Counted from the stretch's first letter, positions 24,611 to 32,590 are shown. The stretch is DNA of 64,000 nucleotides from CAWBXL01 sp963837365 (GCA_963837365.1 CAWIMW010000012.1:62001-126000), one strand, 5' to 3'. The notes: generated by a model from the sequence alone, not told the origin. A program made the numbers and translations.

Positions 24611-26107
24611 CTAAGCAAATCCATCAGGCTGGCTCACAGGACCGAGGTTCTCCTGATGATCAACAAAGTCCCGGCCCGCATCGATGGCCCGGAAATCAAT
24701 CTCCAGCAAAGTACGGTTCTTGACCTTGGCTTCCAGCAATTGAGCGGCGGTGGTGGGAGACAGGCAGCGGGTCTCTTCGAGTAACGCCCCCATCATCACC
24801 ACGTTGGCCACTTTGGCCGAACCGAGCTTGTCGGCAATTTCTGAAGCAGGAATACAAAGCAACTCCGCATCGGGCACACCCAAGTCAGCCGGCACAGAGG
24901 GCCCGTTGTATAGCACCAGCCCTCCAGACGGTACTTGTGAGGCAAACTTGCGCAATGAGATTTCATTCATCGCGATCAATACATCTGGCCGATCCGTCAA
25001 CGGTGTGCCAATGCGGTCTTTTGAGAGCGACACATAACAGTGGGCGCTGCCGGAGCGCATCTCCGGCCCGTAAGAAGGCAGCCAACTCACTTCAAGGCCC
25101 TCGCGCATGCCCATCTCGGCGAGCAGTTGTCCGAGCAGTAGCACGCCTTGTCCGCCGAAACCAGCGACGTTGACCGTCAAGTTCTTGCGAAGCTGCGCGG
25201 GCTTTGGTCCAACTTGGTTTGCATCTGCTTCCCGCTTGATCCCCAAAACTTCAGCCACCGCCCTTTGCGTTGGCACGTTGTTTGCGGGTAATGGTTCCTT
25301 ACGCTCACGGAACACGGAAAGTGGAAATACCGGAACCATCTTTTCCAAAATCCATTTGCGGGCATCCACTGGCTCTTTGGCCCAAATGGTGGGACACGGC
25401 GATAGAATCTCCACGAAGGAGAAGCCCAAGCCATCGCGCTGAACTTCGAGAGCATGGCGCACCGCCCGTCGTGCCCGCATGATGTTCTTGTTGTCACAAA
25501 GCGCTACGCGCTCGATGTAGGCCGGCGCTTCCAGCGTGGCCAGCATTTCGGACATGTGGAGCGGGAAGCCTTCGTTGCCGGGACGCCTGCCAAACGGAGA
25601 AGTGGTACTTTTTTCTCCAACCAGTGTGGTAGGTGCCATCTGGCCGCCGGTCATGCCATAGATCCCGTTGTTGATGAAAAATACCGTGATCTTTTCGCCC
25701 CGATTGGCCGCGTGGACAATTTCCGCCGTTCCGATCGCCGCCAAGTCACCGTCGCCCTGATACGAGATGACTAATTTGTCCGGATGCTCACGTTTAATTC
25801 CAGTTGCCGCGGCTGGAGCACGGCCATGCGCCACCTGCACGTTCCCAACATCAAAATAATAGTAGGCAAACACAGAACAGCCGACCGGGCTGACAAAGAT
25901 CGTGTTGTCCTGCATGCCCATGTCTTCCAAGGCTTCAGCAATCAGCTTGTGCGCGATGCCATGCCCGCATCCGGGGCAATAATGGGTCTGCTGTTTGAGA
26001 TCGGACTTGCGGTCATACAGATCGTAGAAGACTGCGGGTTTGGAGTGGATCGCACTATACTCGCCGGTTTCGCTTTCCATCAGCCCGACTTTGTTGTCAT
26101 CCGCCAT
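24611..26107 (-). CDS. korB: 2-oxoacid:ferredoxin oxidoreductase, fused beta and gamma subunits
   Basis: The first 290 residues are the thiamine-diphosphate beta subunit: HYCPGCGHGIAHKL, SVPVGC-like VSPVGCSVFAYYYF and the TPP motif YQGDGDLAAIGTAEIVHA with INNGIYGMTGGQ. From about residue 315 a complete gamma domain follows (LTVNVAGFGGQGVLLLGQLL, WLPSYGPEMRSGSAHCYV). In many organisms korB and korC are separate genes, so this is a fusion. With KorA and the ferredoxin-like KorD it would oxidise 2-oxoglutarate, pyruvate or branched 2-oxoacids to acyl-CoA with reduced ferredoxin. Substrate choice cannot be decided here. Confidence 0.93.
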   Translation of the reverse strand: MADDNKVGLMESETGEYSAIHSKPAVFYDLYDRKSDLKQQTHYCPGCGHGIAHKLIAEALEDMGMQDNTIFVSPVGCSVFAYYYFDVGNVQVAHGRAPAAATGIKREHPDKLVISYQGDGDLAAIGTAEIVHAANRGEKITVFFINNGIYGMTGGQMAPTTLVGEKSTTSPFGRRPGNEGFPLHMSEMLATLEAPAYIERVALCDNKNIMRARRAVRHALEVQRDGLGFSFVEILSPCPTIWAKEPVDARKWILEKMVPVFPLSVFRERKEPLPANNVPTQRAVAEVLGIKREADANQVGPKPAQLRKNLTVNVAGFGGQGVLLLGQLLAEMGMREGLEVSWLPSYGPEMRSGSAHCYVSLSKDRIGTPLTDRPDVLIAMNEISLRKFASQVPSGGLVLYNGPSVPADLGVPDAELLCIPASEIADKLGSAKVANVVMMGALLEETRCLSPTTAAQLLEAKVKNRTLLEIDFRAIDAGRDFVDHQENLGPVSQPDGFA

Positions 26108-26123
26108 GGCGCCTCCAGCCTGC

Positions 26124-27200
26124 TCAGTCGTTTCTCAGGGCAAACACATCAACCCGGTTCGACATATGCGCTTCCACCTGCTCACGCAATTCCTCAACCG
26201 ACGGAACGTTGCCGCCGACGCGTCCGTAGAAATCAACTCGCTTGCTCCCGTTCAGCGTTAAGCGGACGTCTTCAAGCATCTGCCCGTTGCTCAATTCGAC
26301 CACCAGTACGTTCGACGCGCGGGCCGCGGCGTAAGCCAGCGCTTCCGATGGAAATGGCCACAGAGTGATGGGACGAAAGAGTCCGACCGGCAATCCATCC
26401 GCCCGGGCCTTCTCGACCATGGAACGAAGCACACGCGAGACTATGCCGTATCCCACGACCAATATTTCTGCGTCTTCCGCTCTGAAGAGTTCAAATCGCG
26501 GCTCAGCACTTTGCGCGCGAATGTATTTCGCTTCCAGGCGCCGCTCATGCGCTTCAAGATCGTCCGGTTCCAAATAGATTGAACTCACCAGATTGGCACG
26601 AGTCTCAGGTGTTCCCTTGACCGCCCACGGTTTTTCCGGAACAGTGATCTCGCGATACTTCAGGTCCAGCGGTTCCATCATTTGGCCGGTGAAGCCATCC
26701 GCCAAAACGATTGCCGGGTTGCGGTATTTGTCGGCCAGATCGAAGGCCAGCATGGTGAGTTCGGCCATCTCCTGCACAGAAGACGGTGCAAGCACGAGGT
26801 TGCGATAGTTGCCGTGGCCTCCGCCCTTCACGGTGGCGAAATAATCACTCTGCTCGGGGGCAATGTTGCCTAGTCCAGGCCCGCCGCGCATCACATCCAC
26901 AATCACGCAAGGAAGCTCCGCGCCCGCGAGGTACGAAATGCCTTCCTGCATCAAGCTGAGGCCGGGGCCGGAGGAAGCGGTCAGGACGCGGGCCCCGGCC
27001 GCAGCTGCGCCGTACACCATGTTGATGGCGGCGACTTCGCTCTCCGCCTGCACGAAGGTTCCGCCGACCTGCGGCAGGTACAACGCCGCAGCCTCGGCAA
27101 TTTCGCTGGCTGGAGTAATGGGATATCCGTAGTAGGCGCGGCATCCGGCAAGCAGCGCGCCCTTCACAACTGCGACATTGCCCTTACATAGCTGCCGCAT
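26124..27200 (-). CDS. korA: 2-oxoacid:ferredoxin oxidoreductase alpha subunit
   Basis: From ATG 27200, overlapping the ferredoxin gene end by 17 bases, the protein has 358 residues. Features are GYPITPASEIAEAAAL, FVQAESEVAAINMVYGAAAA (conserved Glu near the cofactor) and LTASSGPGLSLMQEGISYLA. A C-terminal domain II/III (ILVVGYGIVSRVLRSMV) follows. It lacks the Fe-S domain, which is supplied by the adjacent ferredoxin-like subunit. The VorB/KorA type of alpha subunit fits. Part of a compact korD-korA-korBC run. Confidence 0.93.
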   Translation of the reverse strand: MRQLCKGNVAVVKGALLAGCRAYYGYPITPASEIAEAAALYLPQVGGTFVQAESEVAAINMVYGAAAAGARVLTASSGPGLSLMQEGISYLAGAELPCVIVDVMRGGPGLGNIAPEQSDYFATVKGGGHGNYRNLVLAPSSVQEMAELTMLAFDLADKYRNPAIVLADGFTGQMMEPLDLKYREITVPEKPWAVKGTPETRANLVSSIYLEPDDLEAHERRLEAKYIRAQSAEPRFELFRAEDAEILVVGYGIVSRVLRSMVEKARADGLPVGLFRPITLWPFPSEALAYAAARASNVLVVELSNGQMLEDVRLTLNGSKRVDFYGRVGGNVPSVEELREQVEAHMSNRVDVFALRND

Positions 27201-27462
27201 GTTCGACTCCCGGTGAAGTGACAATCGGTTTAACTGGGGTTATACGTCGGTAGACAATAATGGCGCCCGGTTCCGGGCAGCAGTAAAAACAGATTCCACA
27301 TCCGGTACAATCCTGCCCGGTGTAACGTGCTGGATGGACACCGTATGCGCTCAACTCTGGAGCCAGTACCAGACATTTTGGCGGGCATGATTCAATGCAA
27401 AGCCCACAGCCCTTACACTCCGTATCGCTGATCGTGACTCGGCCTCTCGCCTGTGCTGCCAT
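27184..27462 (-). CDS. korD: 2[4Fe-4S] ferredoxin subunit of 2-oxoacid oxidoreductase
   Basis: A 92-residue protein with two classical cluster motifs, CKGCGLCIESCPPKCL and CTGCGICFYCCPEPGA, each with four Cys. The 3' end overlaps korA, and a CoA-transferase gene precedes it by three bases. It would carry electrons from the TPP site to free ferredoxin or directly to the neighbouring hydrogenase or Nfn partners. The family (KorD/VorD/IorD-like) is clear; the exact partner is inferred from position. Confidence 0.93.
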   Translation of the reverse strand: MAAQARGRVTISDTECKGCGLCIESCPPKCLVLAPELSAYGVHPARYTGQDCTGCGICFYCCPEPGAIIVYRRITPVKPIVTSPGVEHAAAM

Positions 27463-27465
27463 AGC

Positions 27466-28797
27466 TCACCTCGATCCAACCACCTCCGACGCCTGGGGGC
27501 GTTGCAACCATTTCGTCTTCTCGCAGTATTCGTACAACTCATTGCGAAACTGGGGATGTGCAATTTCAATCAGCGCTTTCGCCCGTTCGCGAATGGACTT
27601 ACCGTGCAAATAAGCGACTCCGAACTCTGTTACTACATAGCGAACCAAACCGCGTGAAGTAACTACCCCCGCACCCGGACTGAGCATGGGAACGATCCGC
27701 GAGATCGTGCCATTCTTGGCGGTTGCAGAAAGGGCAATGATTGGTTTTCCGCCTTTGGAGTAGGTCGCCCCTCGCAGAAAATCTACCTGGCCGCCAATGC
27801 CGCTGTAGAACTGGTTGCCGATTGAATCCGAACAGACTTGTCCGGTCAGATCAATCTGCAAGGCTGAATTGATCGCCACCATGTTGTCGTTGCGGCCGAT
27901 CGATGCTGGATGGTTGGTGTACGCAGTGGGATGAAATTCAAAGAGCGGGTTGTTGTCCACAAACTCAAACAGTTTTTCTGTGCCCAACGCGAAACCTACG
28001 ATGATCTTGCGGGGCTTGAAGTTTTTACGCGCGCCGGTGATGATCCCGGCTTCGATGAGCGGAATCACTCCATCGGAAACCAACTCGCTGTGTACTCCCA
28101 GGTCCTTGCGGTCCATAAGAAACGGCAGCACCGAGTCAGGAATCCCGCCAATACCGGTCTGCAACACAGCGCCATCCTCGATCAAGCCGGAAATGTGCTT
28201 GGCGATGGCCACGTGCACATCGGAGGTCTGATGCGGCTTGGCCTCACACAGAGGACGCGATGATTCGACGATCGCATCCAGTTCATTTACATGAATAAAA
28301 CTGTCGCCGTAGGTGCGCGGCATCTGGTCGTTGATCTGCGCAACTACATACCGCGCGCACCGGGCAGCAGTAAGAGAAGTATCCACACCCACGCCGAAGC
28401 TGCAAAAACCGTGCGAGTCGGGAGGAGAGAGTTCCAGCAAGGCCACATCAATCGGCATGGCTCCGTTCTCGAACAGTGCTTCAATTTCTCCCAGATAGAT
28501 GGGCGTGTAGTCGGCGCGCCCTTCATTGATGGCGTCGCGCACATTGGGACCAATGAACATGGCGTTGTGGCGGAAGTGCCCAGTCATTTCCGGTGATACA
28601 TACGGCGCGCACCCCATGGTCATCATGTGCACAATTTCCACGTCGTACACATAGGGTCCGCGCCGCATCAAGGCCTCCACCAGCGTCTCCGGCTCGGCGC
28701 AGCCGGGTTGAATGTAAACCCGCATTCCCGACTTCACGCATTGCAGCGCATCATCGGCTATGCGCAATTTACTTTTGTATTCATTTTCCCAGGACAT
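27466..28797 (-). CDS. Acetyl-CoA hydrolase/transferase family CoA-transferase
   Basis: A 443-residue class I CoA-transferase with both halves: residues 1-200 (VYIQPGCAEPETLVEALM, GPNVRDAINEGRADYTPIYL) and the catalytic half (LQTGIGGIPDSVLPFL, HSELVSDGVIPLIEAG, VVTEFGVAYLHG). The Glu in TEFGVA is the expected covalent CoA-carrying residue. The sequence resembles 4-hydroxybutyrate or butyrate/acetate CoA-transferases. Together with the KOR genes it could convert the acyl-CoA formed there to free acid while activating another acid. The acyl specificity is unproven. Confidence 0.9.
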   Translation of the reverse strand: MSWENEYKSKLRIADDALQCVKSGMRVYIQPGCAEPETLVEALMRRGPYVYDVEIVHMMTMGCAPYVSPEMTGHFRHNAMFIGPNVRDAINEGRADYTPIYLGEIEALFENGAMPIDVALLELSPPDSHGFCSFGVGVDTSLTAARCARYVVAQINDQMPRTYGDSFIHVNELDAIVESSRPLCEAKPHQTSDVHVAIAKHISGLIEDGAVLQTGIGGIPDSVLPFLMDRKDLGVHSELVSDGVIPLIEAGIITGARKNFKPRKIIVGFALGTEKLFEFVDNNPLFEFHPTAYTNHPASIGRNDNMVAINSALQIDLTGQVCSDSIGNQFYSGIGGQVDFLRGATYSKGGKPIIALSATAKNGTISRIVPMLSPGAGVVTSRGLVRYVVTEFGVAYLHGKSIRERAKALIEIAHPQFRNELYEYCEKTKWLQRPQASEVVGSR

Positions 28798-28811
28798 CTT
28801 GTAACACCTCG

Positions 28812-29285
28812 TTATCCCGCCTTGTGCATTGCGTGCTGGGTTTTAGCGCTTTCCTCCGCTGCCCACTCGTAACCAATCGCGGCAGCATGGATCGCGCAAT
28901 CAAAAAAGTGGTTGAGCAACTGCAACAATTCTTGTTTCCCAAAAAGCTCCACCGGACGGTCCGGAGCAACCTCATTGAGGATGAAGTCCCAGAGGTTGTC
29001 TTTGGTCAGGACGATGGCCCAGATCACCTGGCTTAAAGGCACTCCCTGTTGGGCGCGGCGGACACCAATCAGGGTGTAGCGCCGCTCGATATCGGTATCA
29101 CTTTTCCCGAGCAGCCACTCTCCCAAATGTAGGTAGATGTCACGCACGCGCTCTTTGAGTTCATCCAGCGGCACATTACTGTAGGCTTCCGTACGTTCTG
29201 ATTTCTGGACCTTGTGCAGAAGACTGCTGGCGAGAGCGTCCGAATGGGTCTCGATGAGACGGACAAGCCTGTAGGTAAGTATCAT
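28812..29285 (-). CDS. RsbRD_N-type sensor-domain protein
   Basis: A 157-residue all-helical protein with the pattern of the RsbRD N-terminal sensory domain: WLLGKSDTDIERRYTLIGVR and QGVPLSQVIWAIVLTKDNLW. There is no kinase, STAS or phosphatase domain attached, so it is a stand-alone sensor. It is the first gene of the CoA-transferase/kor run (14-base gap) and has a strong ribosome site (GGGAGG). A perfect CRP-type palindrome is located 77 bases upstream. Inference: a redox, gas or metabolite sensor for the operon; the ligand is unknown. Confidence 0.75.
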   Translation of the reverse strand: MILTYRLVRLIETHSDALASSLLHKVQKSERTEAYSNVPLDELKERVRDIYLHLGEWLLGKSDTDIERRYTLIGVRRAQQGVPLSQVIWAIVLTKDNLWDFILNEVAPDRPVELFGKQELLQLLNHFFDCAIHAAAIGYEWAAEESAKTQHAMHKAG

Positions 29286-29361
29286 GGCCGCCTCCCTTCC
29301 CGTTACAGTTCATTGTCAGTCTGGCGAGTAAATTCAGGCCATGACCTGAGACACCCGCAGA

Positions 29362-29377
29362 TGTGACCTGAATCACA
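29362..29377 (-). promoter_or_regulatory. CRP/FNR-type site upstream of the RsbRD-CoA-transferase-kor operon
   Basis: TGTGACCTGAATCACA is an exact TGTGA-N6-TCACA palindrome centred 84 bases before the start at 29285. It matches the E. coli CRP half-site consensus. Five related 16-mers lie within 3.3 kb, which supports a real regulator. Confidence 0.7.
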
Positions 29378-29475
29378 CAGGGGCAGGTAACCAACGTTCT
29401 AATGGATAGATAGGATTAGAGCCGGTTGATCTCGTCCTGGACGGCGCATCGAATATTGTGATTCGGTCCAGCAAT

Positions 29476-29775
29476 TTACCTGCTGCCTGGAAATGCCGCC
29501 AAGCGATGCTTGTGAAATTCTGTGATGTCGAAATCGTCGCTGGCGAGAGCAGCTTCCTCTTCGGCCCACTCCTGAGACTCGGCCCGCGCCAGTTTCTTCA
29601 GCAGCCTGCCGGCACACGCCGTACAGCAGAACCCTGTGGCTTTTTGAGACTGGCGTTTCCCGGCAAGCGTACGGTAATCAAAAGTGAAAACCGGCGGGTG
29701 CGACGAGCACAGCGTGCACTTTTCCGGGACTTCGTGTAAGGGATCAAATCCAGCGAAGAACAGGCTGTCCATCAT
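29476..29775 (-). CDS. Small Cys-rich, probably zinc-binding protein
   Basis: From ATG 29775 (GGGAGG upstream) a 99-residue protein is read. Two Cys pairs, KCTLCSSH and FCCTACAGRLL, are spaced like a treble-clef or zinc-ribbon site. The C-terminal half is acidic and helical (LARAESQEWAEEEAALASDD). I do not recognise a family. A CRP-type palindrome 72 bases upstream lies inside the end of nfnB, so it may be expressed from its own promoter in the same regulon. Confidence 0.65.
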   Translation of the reverse strand: MMDSLFFAGFDPLHEVPEKCTLCSSHPPVFTFDYRTLAGKRQSQKATGFCCTACAGRLLKKLARAESQEWAEEEAALASDDFDITEFHKHRLAAFPGSR

Positions 29776-29835
29776 GACGCACCTCCCACAACAGTTCATT
29801 AGACTAATGGCCGACCTTAGTGACCGTGATCGAAG

Positions 29836-31308
29836 CTACGCGGGAGAGTGAGTGTCATCACACCACTCTCCGGTAGTTAAGTACTCGTGCATAGACTTAG
29901 CCGCACGGCGCCCGGCACCCATTGCCAGAATCACCGTGGCGCTTCCGGTCACGATGTCGCCTCCGGCAAATACTCCCTTGCGGGAAGTACGCTGGGTTGA
30001 AGGATCAGCTTGAATGTACCCGCGCTTGTCCGTACCCAGACCTGGCGTGGTGCTTTGCACAATTGGATTGGCACTGGTACCAATGGCAATCACCGCGACC
30101 GACAGTGGTATCTCAAATTCCGAGCCTGCAACCGGGACTGGACGCCGCCGTCCTGAGGTGTCCGGTTCGCCGAGTTCCATGCGCGCGCAGCGGACAGCGC
30201 CCAGCCAGCCCGCGCCGTCCGGCAGGAACTCTACCGGATTGGTCAACATGTGGAACTCAATCCCTTCTTCCCGTGCGTGCTTCGCTTCCTCTGCGCGCGC
30301 CGGCATTTCGGCTTCGCTGCGCCGGTAAATTACGCAGGCTTTGCGCGCGCCTAGACGCAGTGCGGAGCGAATGGAATCCAGAGCAGTATTTCCGCCGCCG
30401 ATCACGGCAACATCTCTTCCACGCAAATCGAACATCGGTTCGTCATAGGCCGGAAATTTATAGGCCTTCATTAAGTTAATGCGAGTGAGAAATTCATTGG
30501 CCGAGTAGACGCCGTTCAGGTGCTCGCCGGGAATGTTCATAAAAACCGGAAGGCCGGCTCCCGTGCCAATAAAAATCGCGTCGTATCCTTCTTCTTCGAT
30601 GAGTTCATCAATGGTGACGGTGCGCCCCACGACTACATCAGTCTCGAACTCGACACCCATGTCCCGCATGTAATCCAGCTGTTCGCGGATGATTTGCTTG
30701 GGAAGCCGGAACTCGGGGATGCCATAAACCAACACGCCGCCCAGCTCATGCAATGCTTCAAACACGCGGACCTTGTGGCCCTTTTGTACAAGATCACCAG
30801 CAACAGTTAAGCCCGAGGGCCCACTGCCGACAACCGCAACCTTCTTCCCCGTGGACGGCACTTTCGGCAAACTGCGAAATCCCATGTGCTGTTCATAGTC
30901 AGCAACGAAGCGTTCAAGATAGCCGACGCCCAGCGGCTTTACTTTCTTGCCCATCAGGCATCCACCCTCGCAGTGGTCTTCCTGCGGACACACACGGCCA
31001 GTGATGGCGGGCAGCACGTTGTCTTCGCGAATCTTGGCTGCGGCCGCAAGATAATCGCCCGCTACAATCAACTGCACAAACTCATGGACTTTGACTCCTA
31101 CGGGACAATCCTTTGTGCAAGCCGGCTTGGCGCATTCCAGGCAGCGTAGCGCTTCCTGACGCGCCAGCTCCGGACTGTACCCGAGATTCACCTCAGTAAA
31201 ATTCGTGGCGCGTACTTCAGCCGGCTGCTCCGGCATCTGCTGCCGTGGCACTTTCATCCGCTCTTTCAACGGCAGAACATTCAGCGACGTTTTGGGAGGC
31301 GCTGTCAC
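29836..31308 (-). CDS. nfnB: NADPH-dependent oxidoreductase NfnB/GltD-like subunit
   Basis: The 490-residue flavoprotein has an N-terminal Fe-S region (CLECAKPACTKDCPVGV and CPQEDHCEGGC). An FAD Rossmann motif (VAVVGSGPSGLTVAGDLV), an NADPH motif (VAVIGGGNTALDSIRSALRL) and a closing FAD motif (GVFAGGDIVTGSATVILAMG) follow. This is the glutamate synthase small subunit/sulfide dehydrogenase alpha family. Its partner in the next gene upstream is the NfnA-type subunit, so the pair is best read as NfnAB (reduced ferredoxin:NADP transhydrogenase) and not as glutamate synthase, since no gltB large subunit is near. The overlap of four bases with nfnA supports a complex. Confidence 0.9.
   Translation of the reverse strand: MTAPPKTSLNVLPLKERMKVPRQQMPEQPAEVRATNFTEVNLGYSPELARQEALRCLECAKPACTKDCPVGVKVHEFVQLIVAGDYLAAAAKIREDNVLPAITGRVCPQEDHCEGGCLMGKKVKPLGVGYLERFVADYEQHMGFRSLPKVPSTGKKVAVVGSGPSGLTVAGDLVQKGHKVRVFEALHELGGVLVYGIPEFRLPKQIIREQLDYMRDMGVEFETDVVVGRTVTIDELIEEEGYDAIFIGTGAGLPVFMNIPGEHLNGVYSANEFLTRINLMKAYKFPAYDEPMFDLRGRDVAVIGGGNTALDSIRSALRLGARKACVIYRRSEAEMPARAEEAKHAREEGIEFHMLTNPVEFLPDGAGWLGAVRCARMELGEPDTSGRRRPVPVAGSEFEIPLSVAVIAIGTSANPIVQSTTPGLGTDKRGYIQADPSTQRTSRKGVFAGGDIVTGSATVILAMGAGRRAAKSMHEYLTTGEWCDDTHSPA
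29847..29862 (-). promoter_or_regulatory. CRP/FNR-type site inside the nfnB 3' end
   Basis: AGTGAGTGTCATCACA (nGTGA-N6-TCACn) ends 72 bases upstream of the small Cys protein start at 29775. Its distance is like that of the 29362 site to its gene. Confidence 0.5.
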
Positions 31309-32183
31309 GGCCTTGCTCCTTCTGCTGCGCAGGCTTGTTTTTCCGTAGATCTAGCCTCTCTTTTGTGCTGAAACTCCTCCATAGACTGCCGCTCCTGGCT
31401 GCGATACGTCGTATTGCGCTGCACCAGAATGTCGAAGTTGACGCGATGCGCATCAAACTCTGGCCCATCCACGCAGGCAAACTCACTCTTGCCGTCAATC
31501 AGCACCCGGCAACCGCCACACATGCCGGTGCCATCGATCATGATGGGATTGAGACTGACGATGGTGCGAATGCGTTCCCCGCGCGTCATTTCGGCCACGG
31601 CTTTCATCATGGGGATCGGGCCGACCGCCAGCACCAGGTCAATGCGTACACCATTCTGAATCAACTGCCGGAGTTTGTCGGTAACAAACCCCCTATCCAT
31701 ATAGCTGCCGTCGTCGGTGGTGATCATCAGCGCGTCACTCACGGCACGCATCTCACGCTCAAAGATCACCAGTTGTTTGGTACGCGCTCCCACAATCGAA
31801 AGGATCCGGTTTCCCGCCTTCTTCAGAGCTGCCGCGGTGGGATAAGCCATCGCCGTGCCGACACCGCCGCTCATCACCACGACTGTGCCGAACTTTTCAA
31901 TCTCCGAAGGTTTTCCCAGTGGGCCGACAACATCAAGAATGCTGTCTCCTGCATTCAGCGAATTGAGTAGATGGGTTGTCTTACCGAGGGACTGAACCAC
32001 GATACTGATGGTTCCCTGCTGCGGATCGGAGCTTTCAATAGTGAGCGGAATACGCTCACCTTCTTCATAGATGCGAATAATTACGAATTGCCCCGCCTTC
32101 TGCTTATGCGCGATGCGGGGCGCATGTATAAGGAATCGCTTGATCCCCGGGGCAAGGAAGTCAGCGTGAAGTATCTTGAACAA
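31305..32183 (-). CDS. nfnA: NfnA-type FAD/NAD(P) and 2Fe-2S subunit
   Basis: The protein belongs to the sulfide dehydrogenase beta/dihydroorotate dehydrogenase electron-transfer family. It has FAD-binding HKQKAGQFVIIRIYEEGERIP, an NAD loop VVVMSGGVGTAMAYPTAAAL, and C-terminal MIDGTGMCGGCRVLIDGKSEFACVDGPEF-type Cys ligands (CGGC and a later Cys). TTG 32183 gives an N-terminus LFKILHADFLAPGIK that fits family starts, with GAGG five bases upstream; GTG 32207 is the alternative. Residues beyond about 265 form a charged tail. A perfect 13-base inverted repeat straddles the start region. Confidence 0.88.
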   Translation of the reverse strand: MFKILHADFLAPGIKRFLIHAPRIAHKQKAGQFVIIRIYEEGERIPLTIESSDPQQGTISIVVQSLGKTTHLLNSLNAGDSILDVVGPLGKPSEIEKFGTVVVMSGGVGTAMAYPTAAALKKAGNRILSIVGARTKQLVIFEREMRAVSDALMITTDDGSYMDRGFVTDKLRQLIQNGVRIDLVLAVGPIPMMKAVAEMTRGERIRTIVSLNPIMIDGTGMCGGCRVLIDGKSEFACVDGPEFDAHRVNFDILVQRNTTYRSQERQSMEEFQHKREARSTEKQACAAEGARP

Positions 32184-32217
32184 TAGTGCCTCGTATGAGT
32201 TACACACTATTGTTCAA
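32176..32217 (-). promoter_or_regulatory. Perfect inverted repeat over the nfnA translation start
   Basis: TTGAACAATAGTG (32176-32188) and its exact complement (32205-32217) are separated by 16 bases. As RNA on the minus strand this makes a 13-bp stem with the GAGG ribosome site in the loop and TTG 32183 in the stem. It may alternatively be a DNA operator. Confidence 0.55.
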
Positions 32218-32235
32218 AATCACGGGATGTTGGAC

Positions 32236-32251
32236 TGTGACCAGAATCACT
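32236..32251. promoter_or_regulatory. CRP/FNR-type site 1 upstream of nfnA
   Basis: TGTGACCAGAATCACT fits nGTGA-N6-TCACn. It is 53 bases before TTG 32183, and its centre is 21 bases from that of site 2, so both face the same side of the helix. Confidence 0.6.
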
Positions 32252-32256
32252 TCCCT

Positions 32257-32272
32257 CGTGACTCTGGTCACA
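32257..32272. promoter_or_regulatory. CRP/FNR-type site 2 upstream of nfnA
   Basis: CGTGACTCTGGTCACA fits nGTGA-N6-TCACn. The outer half-sites of sites 1 and 2 also form a larger inverted repeat (TGTGACCAG ... CTGGTCACA, 32236-32272). Confidence 0.6.
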
Positions 32273-32303
32273 CAAGTAACTCCGTGCTTAACTCTTTCAT
32301 GGA

Positions 32304-32471
32304 CTAATGGCCAGATGAAGAAGACTGTTCCGCCAGCCATCGCTGATAAGCCTTCCAGCCCGGGCACCAGCCGGTGTGCCAACGCCAGAACTTCGCTGCA
32401 AGTGAATTCGGATGCTTATCGGCGTAGCGCCTGAGCCCGCAATTTTCGCATTTCTGCTGGGTGGAACTCAT
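32304..32471 (-). CDS. 55-residue CxxC / WCPGW protein
   Basis: This short gene begins at ATG 32471 behind a strong AGGAGG and ends at TAG 32304. It encodes 55 residues: CENCGLRRYADKH near the front, then a Trp-rich core (FWRWHTGWCPGWKAYQRW), then a polar tail. Three Cys and two His could bind a metal or cluster. I recall similar short proteins with a CPGWK core in anaerobes and Acidobacteriota, but cannot name a family. Two CRP-type palindromes lie 54 and 120 bases upstream, so it probably belongs to the same regulon as nfn and kor. Confidence 0.7.
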   Translation of the reverse strand: MSSTQQKCENCGLRRYADKHPNSLAAKFWRWHTGWCPGWKAYQRWLAEQSSSSGH

Positions 32472-32524
32472 AAGGGATCCTCCTCTCGCACGACGACACC
32501 TTATCGCCAGGAAAATTCCAAAGC

Positions 32525-32540
32525 AGTGACCCTACTCACA
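32525..32540. promoter_or_regulatory. CRP/FNR-type site upstream of the 55-aa gene
   Basis: AGTGACCCTACTCACA fits nGTGA-N6-TCACn, 54 bases before ATG 32471 on the minus strand and inside the divergent region shared with ybaK. Confidence 0.5.
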
Positions 32541-32590
32541 TTCCTTTCTTGTGCGACGGATCGAGTCGATCCCCTAAAACATTAGTGATA

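Noticed and set aside
29836..31308. Reading nfnB as glutamate synthase small subunit (gltD)
   Set aside because: The family overlaps, but no gltB is nearby and the partner gene is the NfnA/SudB type, so the ferredoxin:NADP role fits better.
31245..31970. Antisense 241-codon frame over nfnA
   Set aside because: Shadow frame; cofactor motifs are in the minus-strand frame.
32177..32272. The nfnA upstream inverted repeats as a Rho-independent terminator
   Set aside because: No T-run follows on either strand in a suitable place, and the position is upstream of a start codon.
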